Shown here one piece after another: positions 1 to 6,679 of a stretch of DNA of 10,601 bases. A model generated the notes under the pieces. That model saw only the letters and a program-made list of their open reading frames with translations, was not told the DNA's origin and ran no database searches. The DNA comes from Bacteroidales bacterium (lineage in GTDB: Bacteria; Bacteroidota; Bacteroidia; Bacteroidales; JAGOPY01), in NCBI GenBank assembly GCA_030638325.1, contig DAOWEV010000081.1, forward strand, positions 1 through 10,601, given 5' to 3'. The stretch's first letter is position 1. Each line of letters opens with the position of its first letter. The translations under genes and the position numbers were made by a program.

Positions 1-1005
1 CTGTTTATGAATGAAAACTGGTATGAGTCGATGAGTGACTGGTCGGGCGGTATTTTTATCAATCCTTCAGATTACGATTTCAATGAAAATGCTGTTTATG
101 CGAATGCATGTTCTTTCGGTGGCAGTCAGGCCAACCACATATTGCGGATCAGTGGCATCCCCTATAATATAAATGGAAATTTCATCAATCTTAATACCGG
201 TACCAATGTCTGGTTCTCACATGTAAAATATTCACCTCATTCGCAGGCAGGCACTGCTACTATCTTTGTTGGCACGCTGTCAGGAAGCTTTTTTAAAGCT
301 GAAAACGTACAGTCTTTTTCACCTCAGGTGACAGAGATCACCGGCAGCAGTTTCCCGGAAGCCAATATTTCCTGTGTTGCCATAGGCGGTTCTGAAGACA
401 CCTTGCTGGTAACCTTCTCCAATTACGGCGTATCTTCTGTGTGGCAAACTTATGATGGGGGCCAAAGCTGGGAAGAAAAAGAAACCAACCTGCCGGATAT
501 GCCGGTAAGATGGGCTCTCTATCACCCTTACAGCTCAAAATATGCCATGCTGGCTACCGAAACCGGAATCTGGACTACCGATAATTTAGATCAGCCCAAT
601 ACTACGTGGGCCTCTGATGTCAGTGGACTTGCCAATGTAAGGGTGGATATGCTGCAAATGCGGATGGCTGATAACACAGTTGTAGCAGCCACCCATGGAA
701 GAGGGTTGGCTTATGTCACCTGGGATATCTCAACAAGCGTGAGTGAAGAAGCAGAGCTTGCCGGATTCAGTGTATACCCAAATCCATCCACCGGAGCTTT
801 CAGGGTTTCATTCGACACCAAAACCACAGACGATCTCCACATGATGGTTTTTAACACTTCCGGTCAAAAAGTTTTTGACAATAATATTCCTGCCGGAACT
901 TTAGAAACCCACATTGACCTGTCGTTTCTTTCCGCAGGGGAGTATATTCTGAAGATAGATACAGATAAAATTTTCAAAACACAGAAAATACTGATCAGGA
1001 AATGA
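1..1005 (+). CDS. Secreted beta-propeller-like protein with T9SS type A C-terminal sorting domain (5' end missing)
   Basis: The reading frame is open from base 1, so the gene starts upstream of the window; 334 C-terminal residues are visible. The central part carries an Asp-box-like motif, YDGGQSW (about bases 451-471), and later THGRGLAYV (about 691-717). Both resemble motifs of BNR/sialidase-like or VPS10/sortilin-type beta-propellers found in large exported Bacteroidota proteins. From about base 766 comes FSVYPNPSTG, then a roughly 75-residue beta-sandwich with FNTSGQKVF and LSAGEYILKI, ending in KILIRK. This is the classic type A sorting domain that T9SS recognises for export across the outer membrane, normally removed when the protein is anchored or released. 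The T9SS tail is clear. The propeller assignment is an inference, and the substrate or role is unknown. tadA follows on the same strand after 48 bp. Confidence 0.85.
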   Translation: MFMNENWYESMSDWSGGIFINPSDYDFNENAVYANACSFGGSQANHILRISGIPYNINGNFINLNTGTNVWFSHVKYSPHSQAGTATIFVGTLSGSFFKAENVQSFSPQVTEITGSSFPEANISCVAIGGSEDTLLVTFSNYGVSSVWQTYDGGQSWEEKETNLPDMPVRWALYHPYSSKYAMLATETGIWTTDNLDQPNTTWASDVSGLANVRVDMLQMRMADNTVVAATHGRGLAYVTWDISTSVSEEAELAGFSVYPNPSTGAFRVSFDTKTTDDLHMMVFNTSGQKVFDNNIPAGTLETHIDLSFLSAGEYILKIDTDKIFKTQKILIRK

Positions 1006-1053
1006 TCTGACTGTTTCCTGCGAATTAGTTGGAAATTTCTGATCAATAAAGGC

Positions 1054-1500
1054 ATGCAATTACTGCAATTCACAGACGAATACTTCATGAAAGAGGCCCT
1101 CAAAGAGGCCGGGAAAGCATACGATCTGGACGAAGTTCCGGTGGGCGCAGTGATTGTCATTAACGATCAGATCATTGCCCGTGCCCATAACCTCACCGAG
1201 CAACTTACTGATGTCACTGCCCATGCAGAAATGCAAGCTTTCACTGCTGCGGCCAGCTTCCTGGGAGGGAAATACCTGCAGGATTGTACGCTCTACGTTA
1301 CGGTGGAACCGTGTGTCATGTGTGCAGGGGCCGCTTTCTGGACACAAATCGGTAAAATAGTTTATGGTGCAGCCGATGAAAAAAGAGGGTTTACCAGGGT
1401 GAACAAGAAAATGCTTCATCCCGGAACAGAAGTGATATCAGGTATTCTTGAACAGGAGTGTGCATCAATAATGACAGCGTTTTTCAAGAATAAAAGATAA
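1054..1500 (+). CDS. tadA: tRNA-specific adenosine deaminase (wobble A34 to inosine)
   Basis: This 148-residue cytidine/deoxycytidylate-deaminase-fold protein has a normal length for bacterial TadA. Visible motifs are HAE at residues 57-59 (H57 a zinc ligand, E59 the catalytic proton shuttle) and PCVMC at 86-90 (C87 and C90 zinc ligands). EVPVGAV near residue 27, HNLTE near 45 and DEKRG near 108 are typical of TadA rather than of guanine or cytosine deaminases. The family deaminates adenosine 34 of tRNA-Arg(ACG) in the cytoplasm and is usually essential. The start is the ATG preceded by AATAAAGGC; it leaves the usual short N-terminal helix (DEYFMKEAL). The 48 bp gap to the upstream T9SS gene contains no convincing terminator or promoter, so co-transcription is possible but not shown. 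Confidence 0.95.
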   Translation: MQLLQFTDEYFMKEALKEAGKAYDLDEVPVGAVIVINDQIIARAHNLTEQLTDVTAHAEMQAFTAAASFLGGKYLQDCTLYVTVEPCVMCAGAAFWTQIGKIVYGAADEKRGFTRVNKKMLHPGTEVISGILEQECASIMTAFFKNKR

Positions 1501-1522
1501 ATACAATGTATTAATTTAGCTA

Positions 1523-1530
1523 TAATTTTG
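1523..1530 (+). promoter_or_regulatory. Candidate Bacteroidota -7 box
   Basis: TAATTTTG matches the TAnnTTTG -7 consensus of the primary sigma factor in Bacteroidota. No clear TTG lies at the -33 position, so this is a weak call. It would drive the decayed reading frame at 1589 and possibly rhaD. In an AT-rich spacer a chance match is quite possible. Confidence 0.2.
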
Positions 1531-1551
1531 TTTGTTAAGTATCTGATAAAG

Positions 1552-1772
1552 CACTAAATCCGAATTCCTAAATCCTAAACAAATTTAAATGTCAGAAATA
1601 CAAAACCCAAAACAGCGCGTCTTTGAGGAAAGAGTTTTGTTGATGATCTGTTTACTAGTGCATGGGCCAATAATAGTGAAGTCTGAAAAGATGAATACTA
1701 CAACACAGTTTTAAACATTTGAAAATTTGAATTTTGTGATTGTTTAGGATTTAGAAATTAGAGCTTAGAGTT
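1552..1772. repeat. Imperfect inverted repeat flanking a decayed gene
   Basis: The left arm (about 1552-1582) and right arm (about 1740-1772) are inverted copies. The core is 14 bp and perfect: TAAATCCTAAACAA at 1569-1582 against its reverse complement at 1740-1753. Weaker pairing continues outward for about 18 bp. Arms of the taaatcctaaac type are familiar to me as short intergenic sequences flanking four-helix-bundle protein genes in Bacteroidota. That family link is recollection; the inverted repeat itself is directly visible. Confidence 0.6.
1589..1714 (+). pseudogene. Remnant of a four-helix-bundle protein gene (23S rRNA intervening-sequence protein type)
   Basis: A 41-codon frame starts with ATG and reads MSEIQNPKQRVFEER. 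This closely resembles the N terminus of the small four-helix-bundle family (TIGR02436-like), which typically begins ...NPKQRVFDLEERT and is about 120 residues long. Relative to that pattern the two residues between F12 and E13 are missing, and from about residue 16 the resemblance stops. The frame closes after a short tail containing IVKSEK, which might be the family's C-terminal end (often ...ILxKSE), implying one large internal deletion. The inverted flanking repeats still sit on both sides, as expected if only the interior was lost. The N-terminal match is from memory and the C-terminal one is tentative. It is unlikely to make a functional protein. Confidence 0.5.
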
Positions 1773-1821
1773 TAATATGAAGATAAACATTCGTATAACA
1801 GATAACACCTAAATAGTTACA

Positions 1822-2613
1822 ATGGAGCTAAATAAAATCAACCAGAAAGCCCAAAATGCCGCTCAGGAGATTGTCACGGTAGCAGGTCTGCTCTGGGAGA
1901 AAGGATGGGCTGAAGCCGGGGCGGGAAACATTTCAGTGAATGTGACCGAATATTTTCCAGGTTTGAATTTCGATTTCAGGGCATCCCCAATGATCGATCT
2001 AAAGAATCCTTATCAACATATAGCAGGAAACTTTATATTCATCACCACCAAAGGGAGCCGGATGCGCAGCCTTGCCAAAGATCCCGGCAATAATATATGC
2101 CTTATCAAAATTTCGGAAGCCGGGACTGCCTACCAGGTATTGTTTGAAGAAAAAGACTCCACGAGCCTCCCCTCCAGCGAGCTGCCGTCACACCTGGCCA
2201 TTCACGAGCTATTGGCCAAACGCGGTGGAACGGACAAAGCCATACTTCACACCCATGTCCAGGAATTGATCGCCCTCACCCACATCCCCAAATACATGAA
2301 TGAAAAAACCCTGAATGATATGCTGTGGAGCATGCACCCCGAAACTGAATATTTCATTCCGGAGGGTATAGGGCTGGTACCTTTTGAATTACCAGGGTCA
2401 GAAAATTTGGCCACAGCAACCCTTAAGTCCTTGCAGGAGCACCCTGTTGTATTATGGGAAAAACATGGTTGTCTTGCCATTGGAAAAGACCTGAATGAAG
2501 CTTTCGACCGCATTGAGATACTAACTAAATCGGCAACAATATATTTTTTATGCAGGGATGCAGGATTCGATCCTGAGGGGCTCACCGAAGAGCAAATGAA
2601 AAAGCTGCAGTAA
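1822..2613 (+). CDS. rhaD: Rhamnulose-1-phosphate aldolase (class II, zinc-dependent)
   Basis: This 263-residue protein belongs to the class II aldolase/adducin fold and has nearly the length of E. coli RhaD (274). By family knowledge it splits L-rhamnulose 1-phosphate into dihydroxyacetone phosphate and L-lactaldehyde in the cytoplasm. Visible features in order are KGWAEAGAGNIS (residues 27-38, phosphate-binding loop), TTKGSRMR (75-82), SELPSH (119-124) with E120 matching catalytic Glu117, ILHTH (141-145) with H143 and H145 matching zinc ligands His141 and His143, and WEKHG (212-216) with H215 matching His212. The length and the SELPAH-like motif fit RhaD better than the shorter fuculose-phosphate or ribulose-phosphate enzymes. 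No rhamnose isomerase, kinase, transporter or regulator is nearby, so the gene stands alone here. Substrate specificity is inferred. Confidence 0.82.
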   Translation: MELNKINQKAQNAAQEIVTVAGLLWEKGWAEAGAGNISVNVTEYFPGLNFDFRASPMIDLKNPYQHIAGNFIFITTKGSRMRSLAKDPGNNICLIKISEAGTAYQVLFEEKDSTSLPSSELPSHLAIHELLAKRGGTDKAILHTHVQELIALTHIPKYMNEKTLNDMLWSMHPETEYFIPEGIGLVPFELPGSENLATATLKSLQEHPVVLWEKHGCLAIGKDLNEAFDRIEILTKSATIYFLCRDAGFDPEGLTEEQMKKLQ

Positions 2614-2684
2614 TACCAATGACCTCAACCTTTTTTAAGCAAAGCCACTTGTTACAGGGCATTCGTAATTTCTTTCCTCAATGT

Positions 2685-3002
2685 TCATAATCTAATCCCC
2701 TCTTGAGTTACATTATGATAGAACGGAGTAATGCTCTGTCTTGAAATCCAATCATCCTTTGAATATACAAATACTGAAAAAGGTTCACCTGTTTCTAATT
2801 CCAGGTCATATAGCTTGTTCCTAAAAAGTCTTTCTTTATTTATATTAATTGGATAGTCGGTTAAAATTAAAATATCCCAATCTGATTCTGGTCGTTCATC
2901 TCCGCGTGCACGCGAACCATATAGAATTACTTCTGCTTCAGTGTCAATAGCATTAATGTAATGTCGTATCAATTGACTAATTAATTGAGTTCTTTTCTTC
3001 AT
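2685..3002 (-). CDS. MNT-type minimal nucleotidyltransferase domain protein
   Basis: This 105-residue protein has the DNA polymerase beta-like signature GSRARG (residues 29-34) followed by ESDWDILI (39-46). G29-S30 and D41/D43 are the nucleotide- and metal-binding residues. The remainder (ELETGEPFSVFVYSKDDW, then TPFYHNVTQEGI) matches a small nucleotidyltransferase-domain family common in Bacteroidota. In the strand where many MNT proteins carry a third acidic residue, this one reads FSVFVYS, so the third metal ligand may be absent. Relatives are often antitoxins paired with a HEPN-domain toxin and can AMPylate it. No HEPN gene lies on either side here, so this copy is an orphan or has another role. 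The gene is visibly more AT-rich than rhaD, with which it converges across 71 bp; the LRR-like gene lies 79 bp upstream on the same strand. Confidence 0.8.
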   Translation of the reverse strand: MKKRTQLISQLIRHYINAIDTEAEVILYGSRARGDERPESDWDILILTDYPININKERLFRNKLYDLELETGEPFSVFVYSKDDWISRQSITPFYHNVTQEGIRL

Positions 3003-3081
3003 ACTTCAAAGATATGAACTTTTAACTTCTTTATCTTAATTTATTTTACTACCAGTCTTTTATTTTCTAAATGCCCCGTAA

Positions 3082-5070
3082 CTAATGGATAACCAGAATT
3101 TTTCTTGTTGCAATCTCCTGTCCGGCTTGCAACCTGAAGAAGTAGATTCCTGAGGTCAGTCCTTCAGCATTCCATATTACCTGGTGCTTACCTATCTGCT
3201 GATATTGGTTAACTAGGGTTTCCATCTGTTGTCCGAGGTAGTTGTAAATGGTAAGGGTAACTTTTCCTGGTTCCATGAGCTTGTATGAGATGGTTGCGGA
3301 ATTGGCCAGGGGGTTGGGGTATATTAATAGATTTTCTGTAAGGTGTACCTCATCTATGGTAACCGTCTCACAAGCTTCTTCCACTTCTGCCTGGTTGTTG
3401 CAACCTGTAGCGTTGTTATAAATCGAAATTATCCCATTTGGACTGGCCAGGTAGTCACAAACACTTTTCACCTCGCAGGTGGATAAAGAGGAATTACCGA
3501 TCATATATAAATCATTAATAGATCCGGAATTAATATTGTCCAATCCAGCTAAACTGGTCAGGACAGCGTTGTACTGAATCCTAAGAGCTCCCGCGATGGA
3601 AGTCACATTGTCAAGAGCTGTTAAACTGGTCAAGGCATCGTTGGACCAAATTTCAAGGTATCCCCCGATTGAAGTCACATTGTCCAGCCCAGTTAAACTG
3701 GTTAGGGCAGTGTTGTAACCAATCCTAAGTTCTACCCCGATGGACGTCACATTGTCCAGTCCTGATAAACTGGTTAGGGTAGCGTTATTTCGAATCCAAA
3801 GATCTCCCATGATGGATGTCATATTGTCAAGGCCTGTTAAACTGGTCAGGGCAGCATTGTTCTGAATCCTAAGAGATCCCGCGATGTAAGTCACATTTTC
3901 AAGGCCTGTTAAACTGGTTAGGGCAGCGTTGTCTTCAATACCAAGGTATCCTGCGATGGTAGTTACATTGTCAAGACCTGTTAAACTGGTAAGGGTATCA
4001 TTATACATAATCACAAGGCTTCCCCCGATGTAAGTCACATTGTCAAGACCTGTTAAATTGTCCAGGGTATCATTGTACACTATCACAAGGTCTTCCCCGA
4101 TGGAAGTCACCACACTTAATCCATTTAAATTGGTTATACCAGATCCGTATATTCTTATAACCCCCTCTAATTCTGTACAATCCGGATAATTGGTTTGGAA
4201 GTCGTCAATTTCGGTTTGAGAATTAAAATAATAGTTACCGTAAGGCAGGCAAGATAAAGTAAACCCACAAGCATTTGCTATTTCATGTGGATTGTTGCAA
4301 CCAGGTGTATTATTATAGATATTAACACTTCCACTGGGTGAAACCAGGTAATCACAAATACTTTGCACAGCACAAGTAGCTAAGGAATTGTTATTACAAA
4401 TTCTTAAGTGGTTGATTGAGCCCGCATTTATATTGTCCAATCCCGTTAAACTGGTCAGAGAAGCATTGTTAATAATCCGAAGGTATCCCTCAATGGAAGT
4501 CACATTGTAAAGGCCAATTAAACTTGTCAAGGCAGGGTTGTCAGCAATTTCAAGACCTCCCGCAATGGAATCCAGAGTGTCCAGTCCTGATAAACTAGTC
4601 AGAACATCGTTGTAATATATCCAAAGGTCTCCCCCGATGGATTCCAGACTATCCAGTCCTGATAAATTGGGTAGAACATTGTTGTAATATATCCAAAGTT
4701 CTCCCCCGATGGATTCCAAATCATCCAGTCCTGATAAATTGGTCAGAACATCGTTGCAATGAATCCAAAGGTCCCCCCCGATGGAAGTTACATTGTCCAG
4801 TCCTGTTAAACTGATCAGGGCTCCATTGCTAAAAATCAAAAGGTATTCCCCGATGGAAGTTAAAACATTTAGACCGTTTAAATTAGTAATATCATCTCCA
4901 TTTATAGTCACATCCCCTTCAATCTCAGTACAGTTGGGGTGGTTAGTTTGAAAATTGTCGATCTCTGTCTGGGTAGAAAAGGAGATTCCTTCAGGCAGGC
5001 AGGGCTGCGATGATACCTCTGTTTGATAACAAATCAGCAGAATAAAAGTGATGAGCGCTAAGTATTTCAT
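3082..5070 (-). CDS. Secreted leucine-rich-repeat-like protein, two repeat modules plus T9SS sorting domain
   Basis: This 662-residue exported protein starts with a signal peptide (residues 1-21, hydrophobic core ALITFILLIC). Module 1 (24-268) and module 2 (274-567) share one plan: a CLPxG start, SQTEIDxFQTN or similar, a cysteine in the xxCTExEG segment, a repeat array, then LxTCxVxSxCDYL and GCNN. The arrays have 7 units (residues 61-229) and 9 units (312-528) with an exact 24-residue period, consensus LTSLTGLDNVTSIGGxLxIxxNxA, as in bacterial LRR or receptor-L-like solenoids. The array-capping cysteines are probably disulfide-bonded. A type A T9SS sorting domain follows from about 581 (LLIYPNPLANSATI to RKILVIH). 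Solenoids of this kind usually bind proteins or glycans at the cell surface; the ligand is unknown. The start ATG at 5070 is supported by the signal peptide directly after it. Confidence 0.88.
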   Translation of the reverse strand: MKYLALITFILLICYQTEVSSQPCLPEGISFSTQTEIDNFQTNHPNCTEIEGDVTINGDDITNLNGLNVLTSIGEYLLIFSNGALISLTGLDNVTSIGGDLWIHCNDVLTNLSGLDDLESIGGELWIYYNNVLPNLSGLDSLESIGGDLWIYYNDVLTSLSGLDTLDSIAGGLEIADNPALTSLIGLYNVTSIEGYLRIINNASLTSLTGLDNINAGSINHLRICNNNSLATCAVQSICDYLVSPSGSVNIYNNTPGCNNPHEIANACGFTLSCLPYGNYYFNSQTEIDDFQTNYPDCTELEGVIRIYGSGITNLNGLSVVTSIGEDLVIVYNDTLDNLTGLDNVTYIGGSLVIMYNDTLTSLTGLDNVTTIAGYLGIEDNAALTSLTGLENVTYIAGSLRIQNNAALTSLTGLDNMTSIMGDLWIRNNATLTSLSGLDNVTSIGVELRIGYNTALTSLTGLDNVTSIGGYLEIWSNDALTSLTALDNVTSIAGALRIQYNAVLTSLAGLDNINSGSINDLYMIGNSSLSTCEVKSVCDYLASPNGIISIYNNATGCNNQAEVEEACETVTIDEVHLTENLLIYPNPLANSATISYKLMEPGKVTLTIYNYLGQQMETLVNQYQQIGKHQVIWNAEGLTSGIYFFRLQAGQEIATRKILVIH
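3490..4137 (-). repeat. 72 bp tandem repeats, module 2 (9 units)
   Basis: Nine in-frame units of 24 codons encode residues 312-528 of the LRR-like protein; only the last unit has 25 residues. The units are similar at DNA level too, for example repeated stretches like CCTGTTAAACTGGT and CCGATGGAAGTCAC on the plus strand. This indicates growth by unit duplication. Confidence 0.85.
4387..4890 (-). repeat. 72 bp tandem repeats, module 1 (7 units)
   Basis: Seven in-frame units encode residues 61-228/229 of the LRR-like protein. Two adjacent plus-strand blocks, 4604-4675 and 4676-4747, differ at about 7 of 72 positions by my count. That makes them the most recent duplication visible in the array; they encode the LxNLSGLDxLESIGG units. 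Confidence 0.85.
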
Positions 5071-5132
5071 GATAGTGCCAGGTCAGGTAAATAAAGGTAT
5101 TAACTGGCCAATACCAAACCCGAAATATACAA

Positions 5133-5140
5133 CAAAAATA
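5133..5140 (-). promoter_or_regulatory. Candidate -7 box for the LRR-like gene
   Basis: On the minus strand this reads TATTTTTG, matching the TAnnTTTG consensus, about 62 bp before the start codon. A TTG lies 24 nt upstream, somewhat further than the usual -33 spacing. It is the only good match in this upstream region. Confidence 0.3.
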
Positions 5141-5223
5141 GATAGATGCCAAATATTTACCTCACAATCGTATGCTGTTGGCTAAATTCTATTTTGATAT
5201 GCTGGGTTAAAAAATGTGTTTTT

Positions 5224-5500
5224 GTTGGAATCCTGAAAGGATTCAAGGTATAAGCTCAGGGTGAAGTAAAACGAGCCCTGAGACTTTAAGTTAAGATTAA
5301 AGTAAGGGCTGAAAGCCCGAAAGGTAATCAATAATTTTTCAACGAATATAACATTGATTTTGACGGACCTTATGTGTGGGACTGACAAATCTTTGTGTAT
5401 GAGGGTGCCGCCCTTTCAGGGCTTGTGTCAAATATGAACCTCTTGTCTCAGGACTTCGTTTCACTTCGCCCTGAGCTAATACATTACGGGGCGTTGCCCC
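5224..5500. repeat. REP-doublet-like element: six hairpins in mirror order
   Basis: Stems seen directly: GAATCC/GGATTC (5228-5233 with 5239-5244), CTCAGGG/CCCTGAG (5255-5261 with 5276-5282), GGGCT/AGCCC (5306-5310 with 5314-5318), GCCCT/AGGGC (5410-5414 with 5418-5422), CTCAGG/CCTGAG (5447-5452 with 5470-5475) and GGGGC/GCCCC (5488-5492 with 5496-5500). The second hairpin (5255-5282) and the fifth (5447-5475) are inverted copies of each other, with about 23 of 28 aligned bases matching. The whole is thus an inverted pair of three-hairpin units around a roughly 90 bp centre. This is the layout of REPIN/BIME-type elements, which are mobilised by TnpA-REP (RAYT) proteins. No such gene is in the window. 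Confidence 0.65.
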
Positions 5501-5539
5501 TTGGAAATGGAGCCAGCACATCAAAATAATTCGCGACCC

Positions 5540-6463
5540 TTAGGGTTGAATTACTTCCCAACCATAATCCAGGTATTCCCATTCAAATTCAGAACCTTTT
5601 AGGGTGATCAGGAGGAAGCCTTCTTCTGTTCCGTCGAAACTCCCGCCCCACCAGGCGCCGGAGACAGCTCCGCCGGTGATGAAATAAATCCCCCTGACAT
5701 AGATTAATTCCAGAAAATGCTGATGGCCCTGCAAAACCAGCTTTAAATTGTGATCCTTGAATAATTCCAGCACCTCATTGGCATTGTTTATTACCGACCA
5801 CACGGAATTAGGCTCCATCACCCCCCTGAATATCTGTGTCTCCATAGAGAAAAAAGGAATGTGAACGCTTACGATGATCGGGACTTCTGCATCGATCCCG
5901 GCAAGATCCTGTCTGATCCACTCCATCTGCACACTATCAACTCCACCTCTGTAGCCTTTTTCATCTTCTTCTACAGAATCCAGGATCAGGAAATGCCAGC
6001 CTTTGTGATCAAAAGAGTAATACCTCCGGCCTATCCTGTTTTCAAATATCTTTTTTCCAAACTCCGGATGAGACCTGTCAACACCACTCTTTTCAAACCA
6101 GCCGAAGATCTCATGATTACCAATTGTATTATAAACGGGGACCTGAATATCTTTCACCACTTCATTATACAAATTATATAAGGTATCCACTCTGCCATAC
6201 GGCTGCTCAAGCGCATCCATGATCAGATCGCCCCCGGTGATAACAAAATCCGGATGGATTTCATTGACCATGCTGATGGCTGTTTTAAATCCTTCAACAG
6301 CATTTTTTTCAGGTTGAATATGTATGTCGGTAAGAAATACAAATGAAAATGCAGCCGGTTCAGCTACTGCCTCTTTCTGTTCAAAATGATTACACGAAGC
6401 AACCGGTAAAATGAATACCATGGCAACGATCAGCTTCAGAAAACGGGTATAATAAGTGTTCAT
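5540..6463 (-). CDS. Calcineurin-like metallophosphoesterase lipoprotein
   Basis: This 307-residue protein starts with a lipoprotein signal peptide whose lipobox is VASC (residues 21-24), so C24 should be lipidated. The acidic stretch that often directs lipoproteins to the cell surface in this phylum is not evident after C24, which hints at a periplasm-facing location. All calcineurin-like motifs are present: DIH (D46, H48), GGD (77-79), GNHE (115-118), SVHIP (H201) and GHQH (246-249), giving a complete two-metal site. The fold resembles CpdA/Icc-type phosphodiesterases, but the substrate cannot be read from the sequence. A Gly/Trp-rich loop, GGAVSGAWWGG (264-274), follows the last motif and probably lines the active site. 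The gene diverges from the DUF3857 operon across 387 bp. Confidence 0.88.
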   Translation of the reverse strand: MNTYYTRFLKLIVAMVFILPVASCNHFEQKEAVAEPAAFSFVFLTDIHIQPEKNAVEGFKTAISMVNEIHPDFVITGGDLIMDALEQPYGRVDTLYNLYNEVVKDIQVPVYNTIGNHEIFGWFEKSGVDRSHPEFGKKIFENRIGRRYYSFDHKGWHFLILDSVEEDEKGYRGGVDSVQMEWIRQDLAGIDAEVPIIVSVHIPFFSMETQIFRGVMEPNSVWSVINNANEVLELFKDHNLKLVLQGHQHFLELIYVRGIYFITGGAVSGAWWGGSFDGTEEGFLLITLKGSEFEWEYLDYGWEVIQP

Positions 6464-6487
6464 GACAGATAATTAATTTGGTTCAGG

Positions 6488-6495
6488 CAAATTTA
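6488..6495 (-). promoter_or_regulatory. Candidate -7 box for the phosphoesterase gene
   Basis: On the minus strand this reads TAAATTTG, matching TAnnTTTG, 24 bp before the start codon at 6463. It would give a short leader of under 20 nt. No TTG is evident at the -33 spacing, so support rests on one box. Confidence 0.33.
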
Positions 6496-6561
6496 ATTTA
6501 ATTATATGATAATCCCCTTTGAGTTGAACTAACTTTTTATTAAACTTGCCATCTATTACAG

Positions 6562-6646
6562 GTTATGGGTTATAGGTTATAGGTTATAAGTTATAAGTTG
6601 AAAGTTGAAATTTGAAAGTTATAAAGTTATAAAGTTGAAAGTTGAG
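6562..6646. repeat. Degenerate 7-8 bp tandem array (GTTATAG/GTTGAAA)
   Basis: About twelve head-to-tail units can be read: GTTATGG, GTTATAG twice, GTTATAA twice, GTTGAAA twice, TTTGAAA, GTTATAAA twice, GTTGAAA and GTTGAG. Runs of the same variant sit next to each other, which suggests slippage or local duplication. Two further units (6828-6842) lie just before the start codon at 6851. Confidence 0.7.
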
Positions 6647-6679
6647 TCCATTAAGAAAAGTAGTAAAAACTAAATATAA

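Larger units (their letters stand above)
1501..1821. other. Repeat-rich intergenic region between tadA and rhaD
   Basis: This 321 bp AT-rich spacer contains no intact gene. It holds a possible promoter box near 1523-1530, an imperfect inverted repeat with arms near 1552-1582 and 1740-1772, and between the arms a short decayed reading frame (1589-1714). The final roughly 50 bp before the rhaD start show no obvious Shine-Dalgarno sequence and no TAnnTTTG box, so where rhaD transcription begins is unclear. Confidence 0.6.
5071..5539. other. Repeat-bearing intergenic region upstream of the LRR-like gene
   Basis: This 469 bp spacer lies between the LRR-like gene and the phosphoesterase gene, both on the minus strand. 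Bases 5071-5170 are the likely promoter region of the LRR-like gene. Bases 5224-5500 are filled by six hairpins in a symmetric layout. The short minus-strand open frames here run straight through the palindromes and show no family features, so I regard the region as non-coding. Confidence 0.7.

Noticed and set aside
996..1020. Hairpin CAGGAAA / TTTCCTG across the stop codon of the first gene as a terminator
   Set aside because: A 7 bp stem with an 11 nt loop is not followed by a T-run, and the stem overlaps the end of the coding sequence.
2614..2684. T-rich stretch (CCTTTTTTAAG) between rhaD and the nucleotidyltransferase gene as a shared terminator
   Set aside because: No stem-loop precedes the T-run on either strand that I could find.
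3082..5070. Lipoprotein lipobox LLIC (residues 11-14) in the LRR-like protein
   Set aside because: The residue before Cys is Ile rather than Gly, Ala or Ser, and the protein carries a T9SS tail. An ordinary signal peptide ending near residue 21 fits better.
5182..5524. Two minus-strand open frames of about 60-70 codons in the spacer upstream of the LRR-like gene
   Set aside because: They overlap each other and run through the palindromic hairpins. They have no signal peptide or recognisable motif, and are best explained as chance frames in a repeat element.
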